This document shows, one piece after another, positions 16,299-24,911 of a stretch of 38,045 nucleotides of DNA. The translations under genes were made by a program, and so were the position numbers. This DNA is from Propionibacteriaceae bacterium (lineage in GTDB: Bacteria; Actinomycetota; Actinomycetes; Propionibacteriales; Propionibacteriaceae): assembly GCA_020438595.1 (NCBI GenBank), contig JAGQUI010000001.1:1-38045 (forward strand). The letters are read 5' to 3'. Under the pieces are notes generated by a model. That model saw only the letters and a program-made list of their open reading frames with translations, made no database searches and had not been told where the DNA came from. How positions within the stretch are numbered: position 1 is the stretch's first letter; every line of letters begins with the position of its first letter.

Positions 16299-17683
16299 GG
16301 TGCACCTCCAGCGGGCTTGAGAGCCTGTGCGTCGACGAGTCGACGGCGGGCCGTCCGCTGTTGGGCGAGCAGGCGGCGTCCGGTACTGCCGTCGATGGAT
16401 CGGGTGAGTTTGGCGATGATCGGTTTGGTGTTCTCGGCGATGACGAGTGCCTGGCCTTCGGGGAGTTGGCGCACCTCTTCCGGCCGGATGATGAGCATGT
16501 CGTCGCTGGAGGCGGAGCGGCCTCCGCTGCGTCCGAACTGCCAGGTGGTGCGGGCTACGCGGGTGGTGCCGACGAGATCGGAGATCTCCTTGTTGAACCC
16601 GATGTCCTTACCGCCGCCGAACACGACGACCACATTCGTGAGCCCGTAGAGGGCGCGGGCTTCGGTGTCACCGAAGATCGCCGCCAACTGCCGCCATGTC
16701 TGGGCGGCGTAGATGAACGAGATCCCGAGCGCTCGTTCGTTGGCCATGCGGGTTCGAAGGGTCGGCAGCGGCGCGGTGGACGGCAGCTCGTCCAGGCAGG
16801 CGAGAAGCGGCGGGCACAGTTTGCCCCACGGGCTGCGGTTGGCGAGCACGAGGGCGGTGTCGAGGATGTGTTCGGCGAGCGCGGTCATCAGCGGCGAGGC
16901 TGAGGCGTACGGATCTTCGCGTCCGAGCAGGTACAGCGTGCCGCCTCGGGCGATGATGTCGGCGATGTCCGTGGCGGGGCGTCCGGGGCCGGGGATGCAG
17001 CGGCGTCGGATGCCGGGCTGAAAGAACAGGGCCAGGGTCTGTTGCAGGGTAACCACCATGTTCGCCACCGTGCGTTCGTCGCCGGTAACGGCGCCCTGCA
17101 GCAGGCCGTGCCAGAAGGGTGCGGCACGGTCCTGGTCGAGGAGAATCTCGGCCGGCTCGTTGGTGGCGGTCGGGTTGGCTGCCCAGCGCAGGACGGCGTC
17201 GAGGTTCTGGCCGGTGAGGGCGGCGGCGTGCAGGTAGCACTGCAGCACTTTGGCGGCCTCGGCCACGTAGAACCGGGACGCGGCGCCTTCGGAGTTGCCG
17301 GAGATTGTCCGGACGATCCCGGCGCCGAAGGCTTTCGCCCGTCGTTCGGCGGTGATCGGGTCCTCGCAGCCGCGGACGGGGTCCCACACCAGTTCGGGGA
17401 GTCCTTCGGCGAGCCCGAACGGGTCGAGGACGGCGCAGGGCCGTCCGCGGGTGGAGCGGGCTTCGATGGTGAGCAGCAGGTCTTCGACCTTGGTGAGGGT
17501 GACCAGGGCAGCGCCGGGCGCGCCGAGTAGGGCGGGTGTGAGTAGGTCGAGGGTCTTGCCGGAGCCCTGCGGACCGATGACGCCGGTCGTGCGGTCCCAC
17601 GGGCACCACAGGTCACCGCCGCGGGGCTCGTGGGCCGTCCCGATGCGCCAGCCCACGTCGGCAGGGTCAAACTTCCGGGTCAT
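16295..17683 (-). CDS. VirD4/TraG-like coupling protein ATPase
   Basis: 462 aa from the ATG at 17681-17683, which has GAGGAGGGA just upstream. The open frame continues upstream to 18064, but that part overlaps the DUF4192 gene and was rejected. Walker A is GPQGSGKT (37-44) and Walker B is LACLDELPS (D298-E299). A TraM-recognition-like C-terminal region follows, with FIYAAQTWRQL and the terminal LPEGQALVIAE. It would link the relaxase-DNA complex to the type IV secretion channel and pump DNA at the inner membrane. No transmembrane segments are present. The usual N-terminal membrane anchor appears to be encoded by the separate gene at 18785-19282, one gene upstream. Confidence 0.9.
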   Translation of the reverse strand: MTRKFDPADVGWRIGTAHEPRGGDLWCPWDRTTGVIGPQGSGKTLDLLTPALLGAPGAALVTLTKVEDLLLTIEARSTRGRPCAVLDPFGLAEGLPELVWDPVRGCEDPITAERRAKAFGAGIVRTISGNSEGAASRFYVAEAAKVLQCYLHAAALTGQNLDAVLRWAANPTATNEPAEILLDQDRAAPFWHGLLQGAVTGDERTVANMVVTLQQTLALFFQPGIRRRCIPGPGRPATDIADIIARGGTLYLLGREDPYASASPLMTALAEHILDTALVLANRSPWGKLCPPLLACLDELPSTAPLPTLRTRMANERALGISFIYAAQTWRQLAAIFGDTEARALYGLTNVVVVFGGGKDIGFNKEISDLVGTTRVARTTWQFGRSGGRSASSDDMLIIRPEEVRQLPEGQALVIAENTKPIIAKLTRSIDGSTGRRLLAQQRTARRRLVDAQALKPAGGAP

Positions 17684-17694
17684 GGCGTCCCTCC

Positions 17695-18792
17695 TCAGAT
17701 AGCGATTCGGGGCGCTGGGGGCGCGATGTCCGGCGGCTGGTGCGGGTGCTGGAGGGGATGCTGCGGGACGGATTCCCACACGGCAGGGTTGTGGGCACCG
17801 GTCACGGCGCGGCGGACGCGTGGGTCGGCGTTTGCCAGTCCGTCGGCGCGCAGTTCCTCCCAGGCGGTGGGCGGCACGACCTGGTCGATCAACTCGCTCA
17901 GCAGTCGGGCGGGTGGGTACAGCTTGCCGTCTCCCACTTGTTCGGCACGTTCGAGTGCGACGCTCGCAGCGGCGCCTTCGCCGGCGACCCAGGCCGCCAT
18001 GCCGGCGAGGAACAGCGGCGCCTCCGCGCCGTACTCCGGGACGCTGTTGACCACGGATCGCCACAGCGCGAGGTGTTCGCGGGCGTTGTCGCGGGTCATT
18101 GACAGCAGTGCCACCTCGCGGGCCTTGCTGTGTTGGGCGAGGACGGCCAGCTGAGCGGCGTCGTCCCCCTGCACCCGGGCTGATGGCGACCGCTCCGTGT
18201 CTGTCGGCAGTTTGCGTCGCACCAGTTCGCCCATGCGTGTGACGACGGCGTCGGAGTCATCTGGCTGGGGCAGCTTGTCGAGGGCGGCGTCGACTTGGGT
18301 GGCCAGCTCGGGGCTGTCAGGCGGGCTGGCGAAGCTGGCTACCAGTTCCGATCGGCTGGGCAAGCGTTGCAGGCCGTAGAAGCTGGCCTCCGCGGCGAGG
18401 GTCCCGAAGCGGTCGGCGGCACCGCTCGTCCCGTCGGGCAGGTACCAGGTGTCGCCGTCGACGACCATCGTCTGCTGGGCGGCGCCGGCTGGAAGGTGGT
18501 CGGCGCAGCGCTCCAGCAGGGTCCATCCGGCCTGCGGGTCGGCGGTGTAGGCGAGCATGTAGGCCTCTCCCTCGGGGAACCTGGCCCACATGCGGTCGAG
18601 CAGGAACTCGGCCTGGTCGGGAGGCTGGACGTCGGCGATGTCGACTCGCGCGGTGACCGCTACGGCGCCTTGGTCGACGACGGCGATCACCAGGGATTCT
18701 TCGGGGGTGAAGCCGACCAGGTACGGGACGATCTGAACGAACTCGTCCGGGTTCGTGATCCGCACGCGCGGAGGATTCGGGGTCTCAGTCAT
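17695..18792 (-). CDS. DUF4192 domain protein
   Basis: 365 aa from the ATG at 18790-18792 (MTETPNPP), with AGGAGA upstream. A longer frame to 18840 adds only a Pro/Arg-rich stretch. The N-terminus, ITNPDEFVQIVPYLVGFTP followed by ESLVIAVV, is the hallmark of DUF4192, an actinobacterial family of unknown function; the hallmark block covers residues 10-40. The rest is alpha/beta then helical, and the last 30 residues are His/Pro-rich. It is soluble, with no signal or membrane segment. It sits between the two parts of the coupling protein, overlapping the upstream gene by 8 bases and ending 11 bases before the ATPase, so it is co-translated with them and may act in coupling or substrate recruitment (inference). 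Confidence 0.88.
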   Translation of the reverse strand: MTETPNPPRVRITNPDEFVQIVPYLVGFTPEESLVIAVVDQGAVAVTARVDIADVQPPDQAEFLLDRMWARFPEGEAYMLAYTADPQAGWTLLERCADHLPAGAAQQTMVVDGDTWYLPDGTSGAADRFGTLAAEASFYGLQRLPSRSELVASFASPPDSPELATQVDAALDKLPQPDDSDAVVTRMGELVRRKLPTDTERSPSARVQGDDAAQLAVLAQHSKAREVALLSMTRDNAREHLALWRSVVNSVPEYGAEAPLFLAGMAAWVAGEGAAASVALERAEQVGDGKLYPPARLLSELIDQVVPPTAWEELRADGLANADPRVRRAVTGAHNPAVWESVPQHPLQHPHQPPDIAPPAPRIAI

Positions 18793-19282
18793 GATCGGTC
18801 TCCTGGTGGGTTCGGACGGGGGTGCTCGGCGGCTGGGCATGCGCGGGGTGTAGGTCGGGGCGGATGATGGCGCGGACGCGTCGCAGGCGTGAGATTCCGA
18901 GCGCGGCTTCGGCTTCGGCGGCGGTGGCCATGCCCTTGAGCCGTCCGGGACCCCATCGGCGCAGCCCTGCCAGCGTGAGGGTGATCGCGCCGATCAGGAT
19001 GATGGCCTCGACAGCGAGCACCCAGCCGAGCACCTGGCTCGGTGCGGCGACGTCCGGTATTGGGGAGGCGAGTCCGGATGAGGCGTCGCCGGCGAGGATG
19101 GCGGGCACGGTGCTGAACAGGCCAGTGGGCGTGGGCCATTGCCAGCCGGCCCCGGCGGTCCAGTTGGCGATCCCGCGTCCGAGGTGGACGCCGAGTACGA
19201 GCAGCAGTGCGCCGGTTACGGAGATGGCGGCTGGGATCTCCCACGTCAGCGGGTAGGGGTTCTGGCGTCGTTCGGTCTGCAT
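18785..19282 (-). CDS. Membrane protein resembling the N-terminal anchor of a TraG/VirD4 coupling protein
   Basis: 165 aa with two membrane segments, about residues 15-40 and 85-108, and a cytoplasmic tail. The tail contains LGISRLRRVRAIIRPDLHP, which matches the linker that joins the membrane anchor to the ATPase domain in full-length actinobacterial coupling proteins. The ATG at 19280-19282 has GGAGAAG upstream. The gene lies 12 bases after the lytic transglycosylase gene and overlaps DUF4192. I infer that it supplies the membrane anchor missing from the ATPase at 16295-17683; the linker resemblance is from memory of the family rather than an alignment. Confidence 0.7.
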   Translation of the reverse strand: MQTERRQNPYPLTWEIPAAISVTGALLLVLGVHLGRGIANWTAGAGWQWPTPTGLFSTVPAILAGDASSGLASPIPDVAAPSQVLGWVLAVEAIILIGAITLTLAGLRRWGPGRLKGMATAAEAEAALGISRLRRVRAIIRPDLHPAHAQPPSTPVRTHQETDHD

Positions 19283-19294
19283 GGGCTTCTCCGG

Positions 19295-20392
19295 TCAGTC
19301 GGTGAGGTTGCCGACGCGCCAGACCTCGTAGATGTTGTGATTGGCGAAGTCGGTGTAGTGGTAGATGCCGACGCCCCGGCCGCGGGCTTCGATGCTGCGG
19401 TGGCTGGCGGGGTCGTAGACGACCATGACGTGCCCGACACGGTTGGGTCCGCGCCAGGTGTTGGTGAACACGAGGTCGCCGGGACGGGCGTCGGAGGGTT
19501 TGACGCGGTAGCCGTTCTTGCGGGCCCAGTGCCGCTGGGATTCCGACGTCCGGGGCAGCCCGATGCCGATGGATCTGAACATGCCGCGAACGAAGCTGGA
19601 GCAGTCCCAGCTGTTGGGTCCGTTGGCGCCGAACACGTATGGCTCGCCGCGTTGCTGGCGTCCCCACGCGAACATGGCCGCGACTCGCTCGGACGTCAGC
19701 GGTGGCAGGGTGGGGTCTCCGTCGCCAGCCCAATCGCCGCAGTCCTCCTGCTCGCCGACCACGACGACGTTCCCGCCTCCGGCGTAGGCCCAGGCGTAGT
19801 ACAGGACGTCGTTGCGGTAGCTGACCGAGTGGTTGTATGCCCAGAGCGCCCGGACGACGCCCTTCTGGCCGTTGGTGACGCCGGACCTCGTGAGGTAATT
19901 CCCGGCCGAGTAGATGCTGTCTGCGTCGCTGTGGATATTGCGCCGGCCGTCACGGTTGCCGTCTACGCCGTAGGCGGCGAAGGTGCGCGGCATGAACTGC
20001 ATGAGTCCCTGCGCGCCTGCTGACGAGGTGGCGTTGTTGCGTCCATGGCGGGTTTCGGCCATGCCGATTCCGGCGAGCAGTTCCCACGGGATCTTGTAGC
20101 GCTCCGCGGCCGCGACGTAGAGAGCCTTGATCCGGCCGGGGATGCTCTGGGCGGGGCTGGTCAGCGACTGGTGGCGTGGGCTGCCCCACTTTGGAAGCTT
20201 GAACCCGAGGCCGCCTTCTTCGGCGCCGGCGGCGGTGACGTTGGTCTGGTCGGTGTAGGCGCTGCACGGGTCGATGCGGATCTGTTCAACCACCGCGGGG
20301 GTGACGACGATCGCTCCCATCGTGATGACGAGGATCGGGACGCCGAGCAGGAACGCGAGCACAGGGACGAGGGCCAGCGCCAGAGGCTTCAC
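19295..20392 (-). CDS. Lytic transglycosylase-NlpC/P60 peptidoglycan hydrolase (VirB1-like)
   Basis: 365 aa, bifunctional wall hydrolase. The N-terminal hydrophobic segment (residues 4-35) is a signal anchor. The SLT domain, about 85-205, has catalytic Glu113 in GIGMAETRHG, then AQGLMQFMP and LWAYNHS. The NlpC/P60 domain, about 232-360, has Cys264 in WDCSSFVRG and His321 in VGHVMVVYD. It would cut glycan strands and stem peptides so the secretion channel can cross the thick actinobacterial wall. The start is GTG at 20390-20392, in a GTGA overlap with the VirB4-like gene, so translation is coupled. Active-site residues are all present. Confidence 0.93.
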   Translation of the reverse strand: MKPLALALVPVLAFLLGVPILVITMGAIVVTPAVVEQIRIDPCSAYTDQTNVTAAGAEEGGLGFKLPKWGSPRHQSLTSPAQSIPGRIKALYVAAAERYKIPWELLAGIGMAETRHGRNNATSSAGAQGLMQFMPRTFAAYGVDGNRDGRRNIHSDADSIYSAGNYLTRSGVTNGQKGVVRALWAYNHSVSYRNDVLYYAWAYAGGGNVVVVGEQEDCGDWAGDGDPTLPPLTSERVAAMFAWGRQQRGEPYVFGANGPNSWDCSSFVRGMFRSIGIGLPRTSESQRHWARKNGYRVKPSDARPGDLVFTNTWRGPNRVGHVMVVYDPASHRSIEARGRGVGIYHYTDFANHNIYEVWRVGNLTD

Positions 20393-21981
20393 GGCAGAGC
20401 CCCCTCGAGTTTGGCGTTTGTCCAGGCAAGCGCGGCCTCAGCGGGGTGCAGCCAGGTCGCTACTTTCGCCATCAGCTCGCCTACCACCCAAAGGGCGCGT
20501 CCGGGTGCCTGGCGGGCCCAGTCGGTGACGATTTCGGTGGCGATCGGGCCGAGGCCGAGCAGGTGCTCCAGTTCGTCGGCAACGGCTTGGTCCTGGCCGA
20601 GCAGGATCTTGGTGTCGGCCAGGTGCAGCATGTCCTTGGCGATCGCCGAAGCCTGGGAACCGGCGTCGCCGGCAGTGAGCAGGTCGGACGGCTTGTGGGC
20701 GATCGCGAACTGGATGTCTCCGTCCCTGCGGCTCAGGCGGAGGTCGGCGTCGAAGGACTTCACCGCCTCGATGCCCAGCCGCAGCTGCTTCCAGGATTCG
20801 TCGCGGACCACAATCCGCATGTCGCCGGGTTCGGCGGTCTCGCGCATGGCCCGTCCCCAGCTGTTGAGGCACAACAGCGCCATGCCGACGGCTTCGTCGC
20901 CGAGTCCTTCGAGCCGGGACAGCGACAGTGACTGGATGGGCGCTGCCCAGTCGAGGTCGATCGTCGTGTAGTCGTCGAACAGACCGCGGAGGGTGCCGTG
21001 GACGAGGATGCCGAGGGCGTCGCGGAGCAGCCTGGTCTCGTCCAGGAAGTGCTGCCGCGAGGCGTAGTGGCACGACTCGATCAGCTCATTGGTGGGTCCG
21101 TCGAGCGTGCGCCAGAGGTGCGGGATGGTGGTTTCGGTCAGGACGCTGTTGCCGGCGCTGTGCCCGGTGAGGGCTTTGAGTGCGGTGTCGACGACCTTCT
21201 CCTCGCTCGGCCCGAACGGGACGGGACGGTCGCCGACCTTCTGTGAGCCGACTAGACCGCGGATCAGGGTCAGCCAGCGGGAGAAGACGATCCCGGCCCG
21301 GCGTTGGGCTTCGTCGCGGCCGAGCCGGTCCCAGTTCGCACCGAGGGGTCCGAACGCGAGTGGGTTGATGCGAGCGTTAAGACCTTGGCCGATCGCGATC
21401 GGAGCGACGCCGAGGGCTCGGCACAGGGGTTCGTACTCGTCCTTGGGGTCGCCGACGATCAGGGTCCGGTAGCCGAATCCCATCATCCGCAGGCAGAACG
21501 CCTTCACGGTGGCCGATTTGCCCTGGCCGGGTTTGCCGAACATGAAGATGTTCGGGTTGCTGACCGGGATGGCTGGGTCGAGTACCCAGCCGTTCGGGTC
21601 GGCGTACATGGAGGCGCCGGAGAAGTAGTCGATGCCCATCTGTGCGCCGCGCGGCGGCAGTCCGGGGGCGGCGACGAGTGGCCACAGCACGGGCGCCTGG
21701 TCGGCGGCCATCCGCCACACCGACACCGGTGCCGACGCCGGCGACCACCCCCGGAGGGGGCGGCGTTCCCCGCGCCGGGACATCGGCGCGAACAGGCGCG
21801 GGTCGCGTTCCTTGGCCGGCGGTTCGGGGACGGAGGGCAGTTCGTGGCCGAAGTCGGCGAGCAGCCGGTCCACTCCCCTGCCCATCCGGGCGGTCTTCCT
21901 TGACCGTCGGCCGGTGTCAATGGCCGAACGGTCAGTTCTGGTGGCCAACTGGCCCGTTCTCCTGTCCGATCGGGTAGCCAT
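20389..21981 (-). CDS. VirB4-like conjugation ATPase
   Basis: 530 aa. Walker A is FGKPGQGKSATVK (G149-S156) and Walker B is IVVRDESWK (D394-E395). The text between them (VGDPKDEYEPL, LNARINPLA) is typical of the VirB4/TraC ATPase domain. The protein is much shorter than canonical VirB4, about 800 aa, and lacks most of the N-terminal domain; its first 85 residues are basic and disordered. It would energise assembly of the type IV secretion channel at the inner membrane face. It starts 2 bases after the SCO6880-like gene, which may carry the missing part. The ATG at 21979-21981 has a weak AAGGGG upstream. Confidence 0.9.
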   Translation of the reverse strand: MATRSDRRTGQLATRTDRSAIDTGRRSRKTARMGRGVDRLLADFGHELPSVPEPPAKERDPRLFAPMSRRGERRPLRGWSPASAPVSVWRMAADQAPVLWPLVAAPGLPPRGAQMGIDYFSGASMYADPNGWVLDPAIPVSNPNIFMFGKPGQGKSATVKAFCLRMMGFGYRTLIVGDPKDEYEPLCRALGVAPIAIGQGLNARINPLAFGPLGANWDRLGRDEAQRRAGIVFSRWLTLIRGLVGSQKVGDRPVPFGPSEEKVVDTALKALTGHSAGNSVLTETTIPHLWRTLDGPTNELIESCHYASRQHFLDETRLLRDALGILVHGTLRGLFDDYTTIDLDWAAPIQSLSLSRLEGLGDEAVGMALLCLNSWGRAMRETAEPGDMRIVVRDESWKQLRLGIEAVKSFDADLRLSRRDGDIQFAIAHKPSDLLTAGDAGSQASAIAKDMLHLADTKILLGQDQAVADELEHLLGLGPIATEIVTDWARQAPGRALWVVGELMAKVATWLHPAEAALAWTNAKLEGALP

Positions 21982-21983
21982 GG

Positions 21984-23495
21984 TCAGGCCCCTTCGACCT
22001 TGCGGGTGAGCGAGAGCCCTAGCGGGATGGTGGAGGCGGCGAAGCCGGCGTCCTGTGCGAGGTCGAGCCGCAAAGGTGCGAACCCGGCCCGGCGGATCGC
22101 TGCGTCGAGGCGGCGTCCGTATTCGGCGATGCGGGCGGTCTTCGGCACGGTGACTGTCGCAACCGCGTAGGGGCAGACGAGGGCGTGGCCGGACGCGAGC
22201 TTGGAGTCCAGCCCGCGGGTGCGGGCGACCGCCTGCTGCTCGCGGGCCCGGGTCTTCACCCCGGCCTTCGCCCGCAGGGTCTCACCCATGTCCGCGGCCC
22301 ACTCGGAGTTCGCCGTCTGGCGGTCCGCGGCCGTGGCGGCGAGGATCGGGAACGCGACCATCAGTGCGCGCCGCTCGCCCGGCTCCGTGGGAATCAGCAC
22401 CGGGGCGAGAGCCCCGATCACCGCACCACGGGCAGGGAGCTTCACGGTGGCTGAGATCGAGTTCCACGCGTCGTGGGAGTAGTGCCGCACGACCGCGTCC
22501 GCACCGGAGGGTCCGGCCTGCGCCCATGGCACGTCCGCGTTCACGCCGGGGTCGGCGTCGCGGGCGGCGAGCGCGGCGATGATGCCGGCCCGATCGCCGG
22601 GGGCGAAGCCCGTCCGGACTGCGACCGCAAGCTTGGGTGAGGTGAGCCATTCGACCTCGGGGATCCGCATGCCGGCCCGGAGGTGGGTCTCGACCTCGCC
22701 TGCGAGCATGAGCATGGCTCTCGCACGGGCTTCGATCCCTCGACCGAACTCCTTGGCCTCCTTCGCCAGCCGGGCCTCGGGGGCGACGATGGTGACGAAT
22801 GCCTCGGTCCGCACCGCGGCCTGGGACAGCACCTGGGACAGTTGCTCGTTCACCGCCCGGGCCAGCACCGGCGCATCCGGACGGAGGTGCCGTACTAGCC
22901 ACTGGTCGCGCTCGGCCCCGTCGTCGGGGACGCTGCGGACCACGAAGATCACCTCCGAGATCAGCTCGGTGCGGGCGCAGGCGTTCAGCAGGTCGGTGAG
23001 CCCGCGACCCTGCCGGGTGCGCTCCTCGGCATCGGCCAACGCGAGCCCGGGGTGGGTGACCGCCGCGGTCACCGCCCAGACCCGGTTGGCCTTGTCCTGC
23101 ACGACCGCAACCCGCGACATCGCGGCCCCTTGTGGCGGGCCGTCGTGGACGCGGATGCCGTGCAGCACGCCGGGCAGGTCCGGCACGCCGAGGTCGTCGG
23201 CCTGACCGCGGGAGGCGCGGGACCGCCACGGCGTCCACCTGAACACCAGCCCTACGGCGTGGCCGAGGGACGCGGCCAGCCAGCCGGTCGCCGACCGGCC
23301 ACGAACCGGAACGACCACCAGGATGAACAGCAGCCCCCAGCCGGCCGTCAGGCCCAGCAGCAGCCCCCACTGCCTGGCGTTGAACGCCCACAGGACGGGG
23401 AACAGGCCGACACTCAGAATGGTCAGCTGCATGCCGGAAAGGCCGAAGAACCAGCCGATCCGGTCGCGGCTGTAGTCGCCATACACGGTCGCCAT
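21984..23495 (-). CDS. SCO6880-like type IV secretion membrane protein
   Basis: 503 aa. Two membrane segments near the N-terminus (about 15-33 and 40-62), in a layout like PrgI/VirB3, are followed by a large soluble alpha/beta region. The opening GDYSRDRIGWFFGLSG and the later regions HLRPDAPVLARAV and HYSHDAWNS match the SCO6880 family of actinobacterial conjugation clusters. Its function is structural and poorly known. Together with the following ATPase it could represent a split VirB3-VirB4, with this protein providing the N-terminal VirB4 domain (inference). The ATG at 23493-23495 has GGAGGAA upstream. Confidence 0.85.
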   Translation of the reverse strand: MATVYGDYSRDRIGWFFGLSGMQLTILSVGLFPVLWAFNARQWGLLLGLTAGWGLLFILVVVPVRGRSATGWLAASLGHAVGLVFRWTPWRSRASRGQADDLGVPDLPGVLHGIRVHDGPPQGAAMSRVAVVQDKANRVWAVTAAVTHPGLALADAEERTRQGRGLTDLLNACARTELISEVIFVVRSVPDDGAERDQWLVRHLRPDAPVLARAVNEQLSQVLSQAAVRTEAFVTIVAPEARLAKEAKEFGRGIEARARAMLMLAGEVETHLRAGMRIPEVEWLTSPKLAVAVRTGFAPGDRAGIIAALAARDADPGVNADVPWAQAGPSGADAVVRHYSHDAWNSISATVKLPARGAVIGALAPVLIPTEPGERRALMVAFPILAATAADRQTANSEWAADMGETLRAKAGVKTRAREQQAVARTRGLDSKLASGHALVCPYAVATVTVPKTARIAEYGRRLDAAIRRAGFAPLRLDLAQDAGFAASTIPLGLSLTRKVEGA

Positions 23496-23507
23496 GACGG
23501 TTCCTCC

Positions 23508-24911
23508 CTAGATCGCGGCCGCGGCTACGGATGCATCCGACGAGCCCGCTGCAGCTGCTCCGCCTGAGCCGCCCGAGGCCGACAGACCGGACGCGGGAGC
23601 CGGGGCCGGCCCGCCGGACGTCGGTGCTGGTGGTGGTGGCGAGGGCGGGTTGTCGGGTTCGGTGTTGTCGCTCTGGTCGCCGGATCGTCCTTGCTGTTCG
23701 CGGTTGGCCCGGGTGGCGTCGCGGCGGGAACGGTCGGTGTAGTCGGGGTAGTAGGAGTTGTTCCCGACCCCTTCCTGGTTGGCCAGGTCGGAGGTAACGG
23801 TGGTGGCGTAGGCGCCGACGGTGGTCAGCGCACCGAGGCCGGCGGCCATGACCTTGCCGGCCGGGCCAAGGACTGCCATGGCGCCCTGGATCGCCGAGGA
23901 GGCCCGGGTGGTTGTGGCGGCTTCGGCGGAGTCCTCGCCGGCCGAGCGGCCTTGGCTGGAAGCCGTCGAGGCGCTGTCGTTGCCTGACCCCATGGGCTTG
24001 CCGGCCAGGAGCCCGCCGATGCCGCCGCTAGCGGTCAACCCGGCCCGCATGGCAGCGCCCGAGGAGGTTCCCGGGTCTACGAAGGCCAGCATCTTGAACA
24101 GCGCGACCGGGCAGACCACGGCGATGCAGATCAGCACGATCGCCGGGACGGCGGTACCGATGGAGCCCTGGACGGAGGTGGCGCCGTCCGTCGCGACGCC
24201 CTCGGCCATCTTCATGCCAACCCCGGTGACCAGGACGACCAGCAGTGGGGTGAACGCGGCGGCGTGGAACCAGCGGAAGGCCTTCCAGAACCAGGCCCGG
24301 GTAGTCTCGTTCGCCAGGCCGGCGGCGGCGATCGGAGTGGTCGCGACGATCACCATCAAGGCGGCGTCGCGGGTCAAGATCACGAGCAGGTGCCCGATGG
24401 CGGCGATCCACAGCAGCAGCCCCATCAGACCCAGCACCGTGGCGACCCCGGCGTCGGCGATCTCGGCCGGGTCGAACGGCTTCCACGGCTGCCACGCCTT
24501 CCAGCTGGTCACGCCCATCAGCGACTCCATCGCCGCATGGGTGAGGCCGCCCGCAGCGGTCACGATCGCGACGCTGTAGCCGATCCAGCCGCCCCAGATG
24601 ATCGCGAACTGGGCCACGCCGATCAGCAGCCGTGCCAAGCTGCGTCCGTCGCGTCGTCCGGCCGCGATGCCGATCTGGACGACGGCCATGACCAACAGCA
24701 CCGCACCGGCGAGCCAGAATGTGGCCGGGTAGATCGTCCGTGCAGGGCCGGACGCGGACAGGTCGGGCGTGAGCCAGGCGTCCATCCAGCCGAGGATCAG
24801 ACGCAGCAGCCACTGGCCGCCGTTCCACACCGACAGCCACATGGCGATCCAGCCGTCGGTGACGATCCGTCCGGCCTGGGAGCCGATGATGTCGAACGGG
24901 TTGGGGATCAC
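23508..24911 (-). CDS. TrbL/VirB6-like polytopic channel protein
   Basis: 467 aa from the GTG at 24909-24911, chosen for the AGGAGG seven bases upstream and a GTGA overlap with the preceding gene. A frame reaching 25247 lies over that gene and is not coding. At least six membrane segments are visible, about 20-45, 63-83, 92-118, 153-195 (two), 212-232 and 252-276. They are followed by a Gly/Ala/Ser/Pro-rich tail from about 390, with a charged DRSRRDATRANREQQ stretch. This is the plan of TrbL/VirB6 inner-membrane channel components. The tail is probably disordered and exposed. Assignment rests on topology and position, with little sequence signature. Confidence 0.85.
   Translation of the reverse strand: MIPNPFDIIGSQAGRIVTDGWIAMWLSVWNGGQWLLRLILGWMDAWLTPDLSASGPARTIYPATFWLAGAVLLVMAVVQIGIAAGRRDGRSLARLLIGVAQFAIIWGGWIGYSVAIVTAAGGLTHAAMESLMGVTSWKAWQPWKPFDPAEIADAGVATVLGLMGLLLWIAAIGHLLVILTRDAALMVIVATTPIAAAGLANETTRAWFWKAFRWFHAAAFTPLLVVLVTGVGMKMAEGVATDGATSVQGSIGTAVPAIVLICIAVVCPVALFKMLAFVDPGTSSGAAMRAGLTASGGIGGLLAGKPMGSGNDSASTASSQGRSAGEDSAEAATTTRASSAIQGAMAVLGPAGKVMAAGLGALTTVGAYATTVTSDLANQEGVGNNSYYPDYTDRSRRDATRANREQQGRSGDQSDNTEPDNPPSPPPPAPTSGGPAPAPASGLSASGGSGGAAAAGSSDASVAAAAI

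Noticed and set aside
17684..18064. Upstream extension of the coupling ATPase frame
   Set aside because: The segment is Arg/Pro-rich, overlaps the DUF4192 coding region, and the ATG at 17683 has a clear ribosome-binding site.
20045..20971. 308-codon plus-strand frame across the lytic transglycosylase and VirB4-like genes
   Set aside because: It is antisense to two genes with intact catalytic motifs and has no homology that I can recognise.
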